Positions 18,261 through 27,551 are shown, numbered from the stretch's first letter. The stretch: 64,000 nt of DNA from Bacteroidia bacterium (GCA_037045145.1 JBAOIA010000012.1:496001-560000); one strand, 5' to 3'. Made by a program: numbers and translations. The notes: generated by a model from the sequence alone, not told the origin.

Positions 18261-19973
18261 ATGAATAAGAACAAGATCATCATCCTCTCTGCTTGCATGG
18301 CAGCGGCACTCATAGGCATCATTGCCATGCAGGTGAACTGGATCTTGCACGACTATCATCTTAAAGAACAACAATTCAATCAGAGAGTAAACGATGCATT
18401 AACTGCGGTAGCCATTAAGCTTGAAAAAAAAGAAGCATTCAATATTTTCAGTAATAGTTTTGTAACAATTAATAATGATTCTATTTTTTCGCTTTTCAGA
18501 GAACGTCAAATGTTGGATGAGGAATGGGAAGGACTGGATTCAACAACAGAAGACTCCAATATAAACAAACTTGCACAGGCAAAATCAATTCAACCTTCAC
18601 CTATGGTGGAGCCGCCATTGCCACCTGACTTTTTAAATCAAGATGACTACAACCACGATTACATTAAAATGGAAATAAAATATAGTGGTGGCAGAAAAAT
18701 CACTATTCGGCATAATCGTCAGGAAATCACTTTAGATGATTCCATAAAATCCAATTCGCACAACGCTGTTAAATTTTTATCTCTTAAAGCAGATATTCTG
18801 GAAAAACAGCGTGCCAAAATTGAAGCTAAAATCAACAATTGGAATAAGGTGATGCAAAATCTGGCTTTTGAATTTATTTCTGATGAGAAAACCATCGAAG
18901 ATAGAATTAAACCTTTTCAACTTGATTCAATTTTAAAAACAGAACTTTCAAACCGAGGTATAACAACGCCCTATCAATTTGGTGTCATAAATGTTGGTGA
19001 AAACAAAATCATGTCAACCAACGCACCTGAAAACAAAAATGCACTGCTAAAAAGCCGTTATAAGACAGATTTATTTCCCAACGATCTGCTTGCCAAGCCT
19101 ATTTTACTCTCACTTCATTTTCCTCAAAGTTTATCGTATGTGCTTTCCACCATGTGGGTAATGCTTATTAGTTCGTCTTTGTTTATTTTAGTAATGTTAT
19201 TCGGATTTGGCTATACAATCTATACTATTTTCCGCCAGAAAAAACTGTCTGACATAAAAAATGACTTTATCAATAATATGACTCATGAATTCAAAACCCC
19301 AATTGCAACTATTTCATTAGCAACCGATGCTGTGAACAGCCCTGTTGTTTCAAAAAACAGCGAAAGTGTGCATCGCTATATGAACATTATTAAGGAAGAA
19401 AATCACCGGATGCACAAACATGTAGAAAACATTTTGCAACTTGCACTATTTGACCGAAAGCACATCAACCTCAATCTGGTGGAATTTGATATACATGAAA
19501 TGATACTAAAAGCCATTGATCAGATAAAACTACAGGTAGAAGTTAAAGGAGGTGTAATAGAAACTAATTTGAATGCCGCACAACATCAAATGCTCGGTGA
19601 TTATGATTTTATATTTAATTCATTAATTAACCTTCTTGATAATGCTATTAAATATACTCCGGAAAATCCAACTATCTCTATCAACACAGAAAATATCCAA
19701 AACAACATTCGCATACTAATTTCTGACAATGGAATTGGCATGAGTCGTGAGGTTCAGAAAAATGTTTTTGAAAAATTCTATAGAGCAGGGACAGGTAATA
19801 TCCATGACGTTAAAGGCTATGGCATTGGATTGTCCATTGTAAAAGCAATTGCATCAGCACATCATGGTGAAATTAAAGTTTTAAAAAGTAAAAAAGACGA
19901 AGGAACAACCATGGAATTTACTTTACCTCTAAATCCATTAAAAGCAAAAAACAAATCTCATCAATCCAACTAA
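18261..19973 (+). CDS. Sensor histidine kinase (RprX-like)
   Basis: A 570-residue membrane kinase. The ATG at 18261 is preferred over a TTG three codons earlier. TM1 is at about 7-27 (IIILSACMAAALIGIIAM), a periplasmic region of about 265 residues follows, and TM2 is at about 297-323. HisKA comes next with the phosphoacceptor His342 (NNMTHEFKTPIAT) and then the HATPase_c domain: N box INLLDNAIKYTPE, G1 ISDNGIGMS and G2 GYGIGLSIVKAI. The HEFKTP H-box and large sensor loop resemble Bacteroides RprX. It is followed 14 bases later by its response regulator. The signal sensed is unknown. Confidence 0.93.
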   Translation: MNKNKIIILSACMAAALIGIIAMQVNWILHDYHLKEQQFNQRVNDALTAVAIKLEKKEAFNIFSNSFVTINNDSIFSLFRERQMLDEEWEGLDSTTEDSNINKLAQAKSIQPSPMVEPPLPPDFLNQDDYNHDYIKMEIKYSGGRKITIRHNRQEITLDDSIKSNSHNAVKFLSLKADILEKQRAKIEAKINNWNKVMQNLAFEFISDEKTIEDRIKPFQLDSILKTELSNRGITTPYQFGVINVGENKIMSTNAPENKNALLKSRYKTDLFPNDLLAKPILLSLHFPQSLSYVLSTMWVMLISSSLFILVMLFGFGYTIYTIFRQKKLSDIKNDFINNMTHEFKTPIATISLATDAVNSPVVSKNSESVHRYMNIIKEENHRMHKHVENILQLALFDRKHINLNLVEFDIHEMILKAIDQIKLQVEVKGGVIETNLNAAQHQMLGDYDFIFNSLINLLDNAIKYTPENPTISINTENIQNNIRILISDNGIGMSREVQKNVFEKFYRAGTGNIHDVKGYGIGLSIVKAIASAHHGEIKVLKSKKDEGTTMEFTLPLNPLKAKNKSHQSN

Positions 19974-19987
19974 ATTAAAAACATAAC

Positions 19988-20695
19988 ATGTCAATACTAA
20001 CTGGGAAAATCAAAATTATGATAGCTGAAGATGATACCAACTTTGGCTTAGTTCTCAAAGACTATCTTTCATTACACGACTATGATGTACACCTTTATAG
20101 AGACGGCAGACAAGCTCTTGATAAATTTGAAAAAGGCAAGTTTAACCTCTGTATTCTTGATGTAATGATGCCCGTTATGGATGGTTTTGCTTTGGCCGAA
20201 AACATAAAAGCCAAAGACAGCAATGTACCAATTATTTTTTTAACAGCCAAGTCAATGAAAGTGGACATGATAAGAGGATTTAAAATTGGTGCTGATGATT
20301 ATATAACCAAACCTTTCGACTCTGAAATTCTGTTATTTAAAATAAAAGCACTTCTGAACAGGAGTGAAAATATTGTAAAAGCCGTTAACGAGCAGGTTGA
20401 ATTTGTCATAGGTGGATTTAAGTTCAACAGCAGGTTACGTACAATAGAAGGATTCGGGAAAGAAGAAAAGCTTTCGCCTAAAGAAGCGGCTTTACTTGCA
20501 TTATTATGCGTCTATCTTAACGATATTCTTCCTCGTGAAATAGCTTTACGTAAAATCTGGAATGACGACAATTACTTTACAGCACGCAGTATGGACGTAT
20601 TCATTACCAAAATCAGGAAGTATCTGAAAGACGATCCAAACATTGAATTATTGAATGTTCATGGCAATGGCTATCGTCTTGTAGTTAAAGAATGA
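19988..20695 (+). CDS. OmpR/PhoB-family response regulator (RprY-like)
   Basis: A 235-residue cytoplasmic DNA-binding regulator. The receiver domain spans residues 8-122 with the acidic pocket (AEDD, 13-16), phospho-acceptor Asp58 (ILDVMMPVMDG) and Lys108 (YITKPF). A winged-helix output domain spans about 135-233, with the recognition region ARSMDVFITKIRKYL and wing GNGYRLV. It is the partner of the kinase 14 bases upstream. Given the helically phased TTAAA repeats before the operon, autoregulation is the simplest hypothesis, but it is not shown. Confidence 0.95.
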   Translation: MSILTGKIKIMIAEDDTNFGLVLKDYLSLHDYDVHLYRDGRQALDKFEKGKFNLCILDVMMPVMDGFALAENIKAKDSNVPIIFLTAKSMKVDMIRGFKIGADDYITKPFDSEILLFKIKALLNRSENIVKAVNEQVEFVIGGFKFNSRLRTIEGFGKEEKLSPKEAALLALLCVYLNDILPREIALRKIWNDDNYFTARSMDVFITKIRKYLKDDPNIELLNVHGNGYRLVVKE

Positions 20696-20735
20696 CATTT
20701 TATACAATTGTTATAATTTGTATGTATTAAGTAAT

Positions 20736-20743
20736 TACCTTTG
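20736..20743 (+). promoter_or_regulatory. Candidate -7 element TACCTTTG
   Basis: The match to TAnnTTTG lies 21 bases before the ATG at 20765 and 40 bases after the response regulator stop. A TTTG at 20717-20720 is only 15 bases upstream, which is short for a -33 box. It suggests that the TPR kinase has its own promoter. Confidence 0.4.
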
Positions 20744-20764
20744 GGAACATTAGCCCTGTCAGGT

Positions 20765-22765
20765 ATGCCTAAAGATATACAATGCAATTGTGCTATTAGT
20801 TTCTGTTCTAAAACACTTAAACTTTTTTTAGCATTAGTACTGCTTTATCCAAAATTTGCATCTTCAGACGATTTAAATAAAAAAATAAATCTATATTTAA
20901 GAGATACACATGGTCCAGAAGCTGCAGATTATGTAACTTCAATCATTTATCATTATTTAGTTGACGATAAACTATCAGATTCTGCCATAATCTGGTCTGA
21001 CACCTTGCGCAATCTTGGTGAAAAAACAGGCAACCCCGAACTCATAGCTAAAAGTGATGTTTTTACAGGAAAATATTATCTCAGAATAACCAATGATGCA
21101 AAAGCTTTAGATTATTTTTATAGGGCATTAAAATATTATAAAGATGTTGGTAACATTAATGGAGAAGCCGATATTTATCTGCAAATCGGACTTGTTTACT
21201 ATCTGCAAAGCCAGTTCCCTGATGCATTACCAAACATTAAACTTGCAACAGAACTTTATAAAAAAGCATCTAATGACAGTTCGCTAGCTACAACCTATTA
21301 TTTATGTGGGCTTAGTTATCTGGAATTAAAAAACAATAAACAGGCAGAAGAATATCTGCTACAATCATTAAAAATAGGAAAACATTTAGCAAACAAACAA
21401 ATAGAATATGAATGTTATGTAGCATTAGCTCGTCTTTATACAAATCAAAAGAATTTTGTTGCAGCAGAAAATCTTTTTGATAAAGTCATGACACAGTGGG
21501 ATTCAATTATTGATCCATATGGCTACTGTATGGCGTTGATACCTTACAGTAAATTATTGATAGAAACCTCTAAAAATGATGCAGCATTTATAAATCTAAC
21601 TCGTGCATTATCTATTGCCGAGAAATTTAACTTTATCAGATTTAAGTTGGATATCTATAAGTTAATGGCAATAATTTATTCTGATCAGAAAAATTTTGAA
21701 TCTGCAAACTATTACATCATTCAACATTATCAACTTCGTGATTCAATTTACAATTCCGAAAACCAACGCGCCATAAATACTTTAAAAGCAAAAATTGAAG
21801 CTGAAAAAAAGCAGGCGCAACTAGATAGTTTATTTCAAAAAGAAAAAGCTGACCAGCTTCAGAAATGGCTACTTGCATTGACTGTTTTCATGCTACTTGG
21901 AATTACAATTGGACTATATAGAAGATATAATTACAAACAAAAGCGTGAAGCAGAATTACGAATTGCAAATGGAGAGTTATCAGAAGCATTAAACAGTTTA
22001 AGGCAAGTACAACAACAACTCATTCACAATGAGAAAATGGCATCGCTAGGACGCATGTCAAGCGGCATTACACATGAGCTTCGCAATCCATTAAATTTTG
22101 TCATTAATTTTACCAAAATATCGAGTGAATTAATTGCAGAAATTGACAAAAAAATTCAAAACAATCATGATGAGAATTTTGAACAGCTAAAGAATAATTT
22201 GGCCATGATATATCAACATGCATTAAGAGCAGATAAAATAATTCTCAACTTTGCTAATCATGCTAAACCCAAAAGTGATAAAAGAACAATTGAAGATATC
22301 AATAAGGTAGTAAATGAGTTTACAAGTGTTGCTTACCATTCTTTTATTACCCATTACCCGGACTTCCATTGTCACATCCACTACGACTTTAACCAGTCGC
22401 TTAAAGGCATTGTATTAAATCTCCAGGAAATTACAACAGTTTTAATGAATTTATTAAACAATGCTTTTGATGCTATGAATGATAAATTAATGGTTGATAA
22501 GACATATAAACCGATATTGAAAATTCAAACACGCCAAATTCAAAATTCAGTACGTCTTACTATTACAGATAATGGCCCTGGCATTGAAGAAGAAAACTTA
22601 CCTCGAGTTTACGAACCGTTCTATACAACAAAAACTCTTGGTAAAGGAACCGGATTGGGACTTAGCTTATCTTATGAAATAATAAAATCGCATAACGGTG
22701 ACATGGATGTAAAATCCACACCCCATCTTGAAACAGAATTCTCATTTACATTACCATATAATTAA
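20765..22765 (+). CDS. Tetratricopeptide-repeat sensor histidine kinase
   Basis: A 666-residue kinase. The ATG at 20765 is chosen over an upstream TTG that overlaps the promoter-like element. It begins with an export/anchor hydrophobic stretch (LKLFLALVLLYPKF), then at least 5-6 TPR units (about 80-330, for example IYLQIGLVYYLQSQFPDAL), a short coiled coil, one TM helix (about 368-385), and a second coiled coil leading to HisKA with His437 (SGITHELRNPLNFV). The HATPase domain has N box LLNNAFDAM, ITDNGPGI and GTGLGLSLSYEI. This periplasmic-TPR/kinase architecture is common in Bacteroidota. No cognate regulator is directly adjacent, unless it cross-talks with the upstream one. Confidence 0.92.
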   Translation: MPKDIQCNCAISFCSKTLKLFLALVLLYPKFASSDDLNKKINLYLRDTHGPEAADYVTSIIYHYLVDDKLSDSAIIWSDTLRNLGEKTGNPELIAKSDVFTGKYYLRITNDAKALDYFYRALKYYKDVGNINGEADIYLQIGLVYYLQSQFPDALPNIKLATELYKKASNDSSLATTYYLCGLSYLELKNNKQAEEYLLQSLKIGKHLANKQIEYECYVALARLYTNQKNFVAAENLFDKVMTQWDSIIDPYGYCMALIPYSKLLIETSKNDAAFINLTRALSIAEKFNFIRFKLDIYKLMAIIYSDQKNFESANYYIIQHYQLRDSIYNSENQRAINTLKAKIEAEKKQAQLDSLFQKEKADQLQKWLLALTVFMLLGITIGLYRRYNYKQKREAELRIANGELSEALNSLRQVQQQLIHNEKMASLGRMSSGITHELRNPLNFVINFTKISSELIAEIDKKIQNNHDENFEQLKNNLAMIYQHALRADKIILNFANHAKPKSDKRTIEDINKVVNEFTSVAYHSFITHYPDFHCHIHYDFNQSLKGIVLNLQEITTVLMNLLNNAFDAMNDKLMVDKTYKPILKIQTRQIQNSVRLTITDNGPGIEEENLPRVYEPFYTTKTLGKGTGLGLSLSYEIIKSHNGDMDVKSTPHLETEFSFTLPYN

Positions 22766-22791
22766 ATCAAATAACTCAAAAATCAAAAATT

Positions 22792-23268
22792 ATGAAAGTA
22801 ACAGGTTATGTTTTGCTGGCATCGCTGGCAGTTAATGCATTATTTGCATTCAACAAACTCTTTGTAAGCAATGCAGAGGCTAATCAATCTACAATAGGCA
22901 TTGATCAACCTCCATGTGCATGTGATGATGTATTACGATATGATAAAGTTGAAAAAGATGGTGGTGGAGATTGGATTTCTAGGGATAATGGACAAATTGC
23001 TGTCAATAATTTTAATACAACTTACAGAACCGTTCACAAAGGTGCATTTTTCAGTAAACGCGCTCTGGATGAAATTTTTTGTAAGAATAACAAAGCTAAT
23101 GGCATTGTATGCTACTTTGGTAAAACCGGAGCTAATGATTCAACCGCAACTGTAATCATTGAAGGCATACATTCAGAAACCACTTTAATAAAAAGTGGCG
23201 AAGCAAATGCACCTGCATCATTTGTTGCAACAGTGAAATGCCCGGTAATTTGTGGTTCGATAAATTAA
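22792..23268 (+). CDS. Exported protein of unknown function
   Basis: 158 residues that I do not recognise. The N terminus is hydrophobic (VLLASLAVNALFAF), consistent with a signal peptide or anchor cleaved near NAEA. Six cysteines lie in the mature part: CACDD at about 42-44, one in IFCKNN, one in IVCYFG and two in KCPVICGS near the C terminus, which suggests disulfides in the periplasm. It follows the TPR kinase by 26 bases on the same strand and may be cotranscribed, but the role is unknown. Its stop (23266-23268) abuts that of the convergent lipoprotein. Confidence 0.65.
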   Translation: MKVTGYVLLASLAVNALFAFNKLFVSNAEANQSTIGIDQPPCACDDVLRYDKVEKDGGGDWISRDNGQIAVNNFNTTYRTVHKGAFFSKRALDEIFCKNNKANGIVCYFGKTGANDSTATVIIEGIHSETTLIKSGEANAPASFVATVKCPVICGSIN

Positions 23269-23781
23269 TTACCACTTTAATTGGTTAAACGAGGCTTCCT
23301 GGATATTGTATTCATCTCCGGAAGCCTTGTTTCCCATACATGCTATACCGAATTTTCCAGACAGTACTTTATTTGTGGTATCAAATTCAGAAAACAGGAT
23401 ATAACCATCATTACAAATATGGACTGCGGATTTTGCATCCAGTACCGATGCATTAAACCCCTCACCTATTTTAAATTTACCTTTTTTTTCTTTTCCGCTA
23501 TAAATTAATGCAACTGTAATTCCATCGCCTGTTAACATGATTGCATAATTCTTCTTCCCATCAGGATTAACAGATACATTAACTACACCTGTAGCCGGCT
23601 TCCAACTTGTGTTGTTTACACTTGCTGAAGCATCAACTTTTATATATTCCTGAACAGAGTCCGTTTTAGTCTGCAACAACTTAGGTTGTTGATTACTATC
23701 TGTTACATCACTATGTATTACAGGATTGGTACATCCCCAAATACAACAAGTAAAAAGCATAAAAAATCTTCTTCTTATCAT
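23269..23781 (-). CDS. Putative lipoprotein of unknown function
   Basis: A 170-residue protein with a short basic N terminus (MIRRRF), a hydrophobic stretch and a lipobox-like IWGC (Cys17), so probably lipid-anchored. The mature part begins with a Ser/Gln/Asp linker. It continues into a small beta-rich domain (SWKPATGVVNVSVNPDGKK ... DTTNKVLSGKFGI), a layout reminiscent of DUF6252-type Bacteroidota lipoproteins; that resemblance is weak. It ends exactly where the convergent exported protein ends, so a 0-base gap separates the two stops. Confidence 0.65.
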   Translation of the reverse strand: MIRRRFFMLFTCCIWGCTNPVIHSDVTDSNQQPKLLQTKTDSVQEYIKVDASASVNNTSWKPATGVVNVSVNPDGKKNYAIMLTGDGITVALIYSGKEKKGKFKIGEGFNASVLDAKSAVHICNDGYILFSEFDTTNKVLSGKFGIACMGNKASGDEYNIQEASFNQLKW

Positions 23782-23829
23782 TTATCAAATTAATCTTAAA
23801 AATTTAAATCATTACCTTGATTCATTCCC

Positions 23830-24471
23830 TTATCTTTTTCTAATTAACATTAATCCATCTCTCACCGGAAGTAAAACACATTCTGCTTCGCTGTTGTTTA
23901 CTACCTTTTCGTTAAACATTTTAATATTTACTGTATCAACATCTCCTGCAACTGTTGGCTCAACCACTTTGCCACTCCAAAGCACATTATCTGCCAGCAC
24001 AAACCCTCCTGATGGCAATTTTTCCCAAACCATTTCAAAATAAGTTGAATAATTTTCTTTGTCTGCATCAATAAAAACCAATTGATATTCCTCCTTTAAC
24101 TCAGGAATTATAGTTAACGCATTACCAATAATCAATTCGACTTTATTGGGAACATTACTTTGGCTTAAATTTTTACGAATCAATTTTTCAAGTTCGGCAT
24201 TTTTTTCAATGGTGGTAAGTTTACCCCCTTCTGCCAACCCTTCTGCCAAGCAAATTGCAGAGTAACCGGTGTAAGTACCAATTTCTAAAATTCTTGTTGG
24301 GTTTATCATTTTGCTAATCATTGCCAGAAATCTTCCCTGCAAATGGCCTGAAAGCATTCGGGGATTAAGCACCTTAGCATTGGTATCCCGATCAATCTGT
24401 TCTAATAAATTACTTTCTTTAGTAGTATGTTTAATGCAGTATTCTTCCAATTCATCCCTTATAAAATGCAT
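23830..24471 (-). CDS. SAM-dependent O-methyltransferase (catechol/caffeoyl-CoA type)
   Basis: 213 residues of the class I methyltransferase_3 family. The SAM-binding motif ILEIGTYTGYSAICLAEGL is at about 61-79, followed by TTIEKNAEL, the acidic metal-binding LVFIDADKENY (about 133-143) and the DNVLW motif (about 161) typical of Mg2+-dependent O-methyltransferases such as the COMT/TrmR family. Substrate candidates are catechols or a tRNA wobble hydroxyuridine; sequence alone does not decide. A minus-strand TACTTTCG at 24487-24494, 15 bases before the ATG, resembles a -7 element. It is divergent from the metal cluster. Confidence 0.9.
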   Translation of the reverse strand: MHFIRDELEEYCIKHTTKESNLLEQIDRDTNAKVLNPRMLSGHLQGRFLAMISKMINPTRILEIGTYTGYSAICLAEGLAEGGKLTTIEKNAELEKLIRKNLSQSNVPNKVELIIGNALTIIPELKEEYQLVFIDADKENYSTYFEMVWEKLPSGGFVLADNVLWSGKVVEPTVAGDVDTVNIKMFNEKVVNNSEAECVLLPVRDGLMLIRKR

Positions 24472-24511
24472 GGTGTATTTTATTTGCGAAAGTAATATTT
24501 AGCTTAATTCA

Positions 24512-24542
24512 TTGCCATTTCAGAAAGTTGTTGCTACTTTTG
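24512..24542 (+). promoter_or_regulatory. Bacteroidota promoter TTG-N20-TACTTTTG ahead of the metal cluster
   Basis: The -33 TTG (24512-24514) and -7 TACTTTTG (24535-24542) are separated by 20 bases, matching the consensus well. The ATG at 24547 follows only 4 bases after the -7 box, so the transcript is probably leaderless or the real start codon is further in. Confidence 0.6.
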
Positions 24543-24546
24543 TGTT

Positions 24547-24939
24547 ATGTTTAGAAAAGGCATTCGCTTACTTCTTTCATTTGTTTTAATCTTTTCCGTA
24601 ATTGCATCAGCATCGGGTGTAACTGTATTTAAAATGGTTTGTTCCAAAAAGAACAAAACAATGGTATCACTCGAGCAGTTTAAGCATTGTTCAAACAAAG
24701 AAAATAAAGGTTGTAGTTTTAAAAGAGATTGCTGTCAGTATTCAAAGTCAGTAATTGATGCCAACCAACTTTCTAATCATGAAAACAAGGTGCAGGTTTC
24801 AACTCCGGCCATTGTAGAATTGCCTCAACTTTTAGAGAACACTTGCAATTTTTCTATGTTCCTTCAAGAATTTTCAATTCAGGAACAAACAATACCCTCC
24901 CCCCCTTTACTCCTTCTGATTTCAAAATTATCTATTTGA
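24547..24939 (+). CDS. Small Cys-rich exported protein, HYC_CC_PP-like
   Basis: 130 residues. The signal-like N terminus (LLLSFVLIFSVIASASG) is followed by a Cys/His block: one Cys in MVCSKKN, HCSNKENKGC, then RDCCQY, and near the C terminus a Pro-Pro (PSPPLLLLI). The order His-x-Cys, Cys-Cys, Pro-Pro resembles the small Bacteroidota HYC_CC_PP family found next to metal-related TonB receptors; this is from memory of the pattern, not a search. It is followed 56 bases later by such a receptor and then an HMA protein, so a role in copper or other soft-metal handling in the periplasm is inferred. Confidence 0.65.
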   Translation: MFRKGIRLLLSFVLIFSVIASASGVTVFKMVCSKKNKTMVSLEQFKHCSNKENKGCSFKRDCCQYSKSVIDANQLSNHENKVQVSTPAIVELPQLLENTCNFSMFLQEFSIQEQTIPSPPLLLLISKLSI

Positions 24940-24995
24940 TCAAGGCTATTTTTTAAATAGTTACTTTATCAATCAATAATTTTAATTAGATTTCA

Positions 24996-27197
24996 ATGAA
25001 AAAAAATTTATCATTTATAATATTACTTGTAATATCATTACAAAGTCATGCCCAAATAATGATTAGAGGCGTGGTAAAATCAGACAATAGTGAAACGTTG
25101 CCGGGAGTTAGTGTTTATATTCCTGTAACCGATCAACATACAGTGACAGATCTTGATGGAAAATTTCAAATACTGTACACAGGTGCAACACCATTAACCA
25201 TCATCAGTCAGTTTATAGGTTTTAAAACCGATACATTAACTTTAAATAATATACCTGATAACGATCTGAAAATTCGTCTAAAAAAGTCCATTGACTTAAA
25301 AGAAGTTGAAATAAAATCGCGAAGAGAAAGCACATCAATTTCAACTATAACACCCATAAATACAACTACGATAACACAACATGAATTACTGAAAGCTGCC
25401 TGTTGTAACTTGAGTGAGAGTTTTGAAACCAACCCAACAATAGATGTTAACTATAGTGATGCTGTTACCGGTGCCAAACAAATTCAGATGCTTGGACTTG
25501 ATGGCATTTATTCACAAATACAGTTTCAGAATTTACCATTGATTTTTGGTTTATCTGCATCTCATGGATTGGCTTTTACACCAGGACCATGGATTGAATC
25601 AATACAAATCAACAAAGGAATAGGCTCTGTAATAAATGGTTTTGAAGCAATAACAGGTCAAATAAACATAGAGCTAAAAAAACCACAAAATGCCGATCGC
25701 TTTTTTATTAATTGCTACCTGAATAATGAAGGTCGCGAAGAGTTGAACCTGCAACTTGCACAACGGTTTAAAAAACATATCAGTACTGTTTTTCTTGCGC
25801 ATGGCAGCATGAATCATCTTAAAGTGGACAGAGATAAAGATGGTTTTTTAGACCAGCCTTTAACAAAACAAGTAAATGTAATGAACACCTGGCATGTTAC
25901 TGTTCCAAATAAATTAGAAGGAGAAATTGGCTGGCATGCCTTATATGAAAACCGTTTAGGTGGACAAAAAGGATTTAATTATGACAATGATTTTGGAAAA
26001 TCAACTTTATATGGCGTGGGTATAGAGAATAAAATATTAGAAGTTTTTACAAAAACCGGAACTATAAATCCTGCCAAGCCTTATAAAAGTGTTGCATTAC
26101 TTACGCTATCACGTTTACACTTGCAGGACAATTATTTTGGCAATAAAACATATACTGGCGATCAGCGTAGTTTTCATGCCAACACCATTTATCAAACTAT
26201 CATTCACGACACAAGAAATTACATCCGTTCGGGTTTGAGTTTTCGGTATAATCACTATGCTGAAAAATTTAATTCTGTCGGCACCTATACCAACGAAATC
26301 ATTCCGGGTGCCTATGCAGAGTATTCATTCAACAACGATTTAAATTGGGCAATTGTTGCAGGAATAAGAGCTGATGTACATAACACTTATGGATTCTTCC
26401 TGACACCGCGATTACATATAAAATATAATATTGACCAATTGACGGCACTTCGATTATCTGCCGGAAAAGGATGGCGTACGGCCAGAATTTATGCTGAAAA
26501 CACCTCTGTATTTACTTCTTCAAGAGCCTTGTTTATTGATGACCTTAAGGCTGAAGAAGCATGGAATACAGGAATTAATTTCACAAAGAAAATGCAATGG
26601 TTTGGTCACGATGCATCATTCAATGCAGACTATTATTATACTTGGTTCAAACATCAGGTGGTTATTGACATGGAAAATATTCATCAACTTCATTTCTACA
26701 ATTTGGATGGGAAATCTTTCTCTCATTACCTGCAGGGAGAGTTAAATATTGAGCCAATAAGTAATCTGTTGCTGAGGTTAGGCTATAAATACAATGTAGT
26801 TAAACAAACTTTTGCAGGTGAACTAAAAAGCAAACCACTTACCCCTCGTGACAAGGCTTTATTGAATGCAGAATACAAAATAAAAAAAGGAAAATACAGT
26901 ATTGATGCAACACTCAAATACACCGGCAAAGGCAGAATTCCAGGTGGAGACACCCACATAAACGGTTATGAGTTAAAATCATACTCTGAAAGTTTTATAA
27001 CATTAAATTCGCAAGCAACATGGAGAACTAAAAATGCTGATTTCTACTTAGGCTGCGAGAATATTACTGACTATAGACAAAAGCATGCAATTGTTGCTGC
27101 TGATGAGCCATTTGGTCAAAATTTTGATGCATCACTAATTTGGGGGCCTTTAATGGGTCGCACATTTTATTTAGGATTTCGTTATACAATTAAATAA
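24996..27197 (+). CDS. TonB-dependent receptor, probable metal/metallophore type
   Basis: A 733-residue outer-membrane receptor. A signal peptide ends SHAQ near residue 20. A carboxypeptidase-regulatory-like domain spans about 23-108 (IRGVVKSDNSETLPGVSVYI). The plug spans about 125-235 and contains an unusual Cys-Cys pair (KAACCNLSESFE, about 133-134), then QIQMLGLDGIYSQIQ and VINGFEAITGQINIELKKP. The rest is the barrel. A CC pair in the plug, together with the Cys-rich gene upstream and the HMA gene 9 bases downstream, argues for a soft metal or a metal complex as the ligand. This is inference; vitamin B12-type or siderophore uptake cannot be excluded. Confidence 0.88.
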   Translation: MKKNLSFIILLVISLQSHAQIMIRGVVKSDNSETLPGVSVYIPVTDQHTVTDLDGKFQILYTGATPLTIISQFIGFKTDTLTLNNIPDNDLKIRLKKSIDLKEVEIKSRRESTSISTITPINTTTITQHELLKAACCNLSESFETNPTIDVNYSDAVTGAKQIQMLGLDGIYSQIQFQNLPLIFGLSASHGLAFTPGPWIESIQINKGIGSVINGFEAITGQINIELKKPQNADRFFINCYLNNEGREELNLQLAQRFKKHISTVFLAHGSMNHLKVDRDKDGFLDQPLTKQVNVMNTWHVTVPNKLEGEIGWHALYENRLGGQKGFNYDNDFGKSTLYGVGIENKILEVFTKTGTINPAKPYKSVALLTLSRLHLQDNYFGNKTYTGDQRSFHANTIYQTIIHDTRNYIRSGLSFRYNHYAEKFNSVGTYTNEIIPGAYAEYSFNNDLNWAIVAGIRADVHNTYGFFLTPRLHIKYNIDQLTALRLSAGKGWRTARIYAENTSVFTSSRALFIDDLKAEEAWNTGINFTKKMQWFGHDASFNADYYYTWFKHQVVIDMENIHQLHFYNLDGKSFSHYLQGELNIEPISNLLLRLGYKYNVVKQTFAGELKSKPLTPRDKALLNAEYKIKKGKYSIDATLKYTGKGRIPGGDTHINGYELKSYSESFITLNSQATWRTKNADFYLGCENITDYRQKHAIVAADEPFGQNFDASLIWGPLMGRTFYLGFRYTIK

Positions 27198-27206
27198 ACA
27201 ATAAAA

Positions 27207-27551
27207 ATGAAAAAGTTAATTACCGGTGCCATTTTGTTATCATTCTTCAGCTTCTCACTGATGGCACAACAAAATAAAAAAGCTGAAATAAATATTGCTA
27301 CCTCAGCCGAGTGTACCATGTGCAAGAAAGCACTTGAAACGGCACTACTACATCAACATGGTGTCAAGTTTGCAAAACTCGATCTCAATACAAGAGTAGT
27401 TGCAATTAAATATAATGGCGAAAAAATTACTCCTGAAACCATTCGTCAGGTAATAAGCAATGCAGGTTATGATGCAGATAGTGTAAAAGCCAATCCGGAG
27501 GCTTTCGATAAACTACCTGATTGTTGCAAGAATGGAGCATTACATCATTAA
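27207..27551 (+). CDS. Exported heavy-metal-associated (HMA) domain protein
   Basis: 114 residues: a signal peptide (LITGAILLSFFSFSLMAQ) and then one ferredoxin-like HMA domain with the metal-binding Cys pair in AECTMCKKALE (about residues 35-38). The fold ends ...QVISNAGYDADSVKAN. A C-terminal tail PDCCKNGALHH adds a second Cys pair and two His, a plausible extra metal site. As an exported rather than cytoplasmic HMA protein it would bind Cu+ or Zn2+ in the periplasm. It lies 9 bases downstream of the receptor, completing the cluster. Confidence 0.88.
   Translation: MKKLITGAILLSFFSFSLMAQQNKKAEINIATSAECTMCKKALETALLHQHGVKFAKLDLNTRVVAIKYNGEKITPETIRQVISNAGYDADSVKANPEAFDKLPDCCKNGALHH

Noticed and set aside
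23252..23275. GTGGT...ACCAC inverted repeat spanning the abutting stop codons at 23268/23269
   Set aside because: Only five pairs with a long A/T loop and no T-run; too weak to call a terminator.
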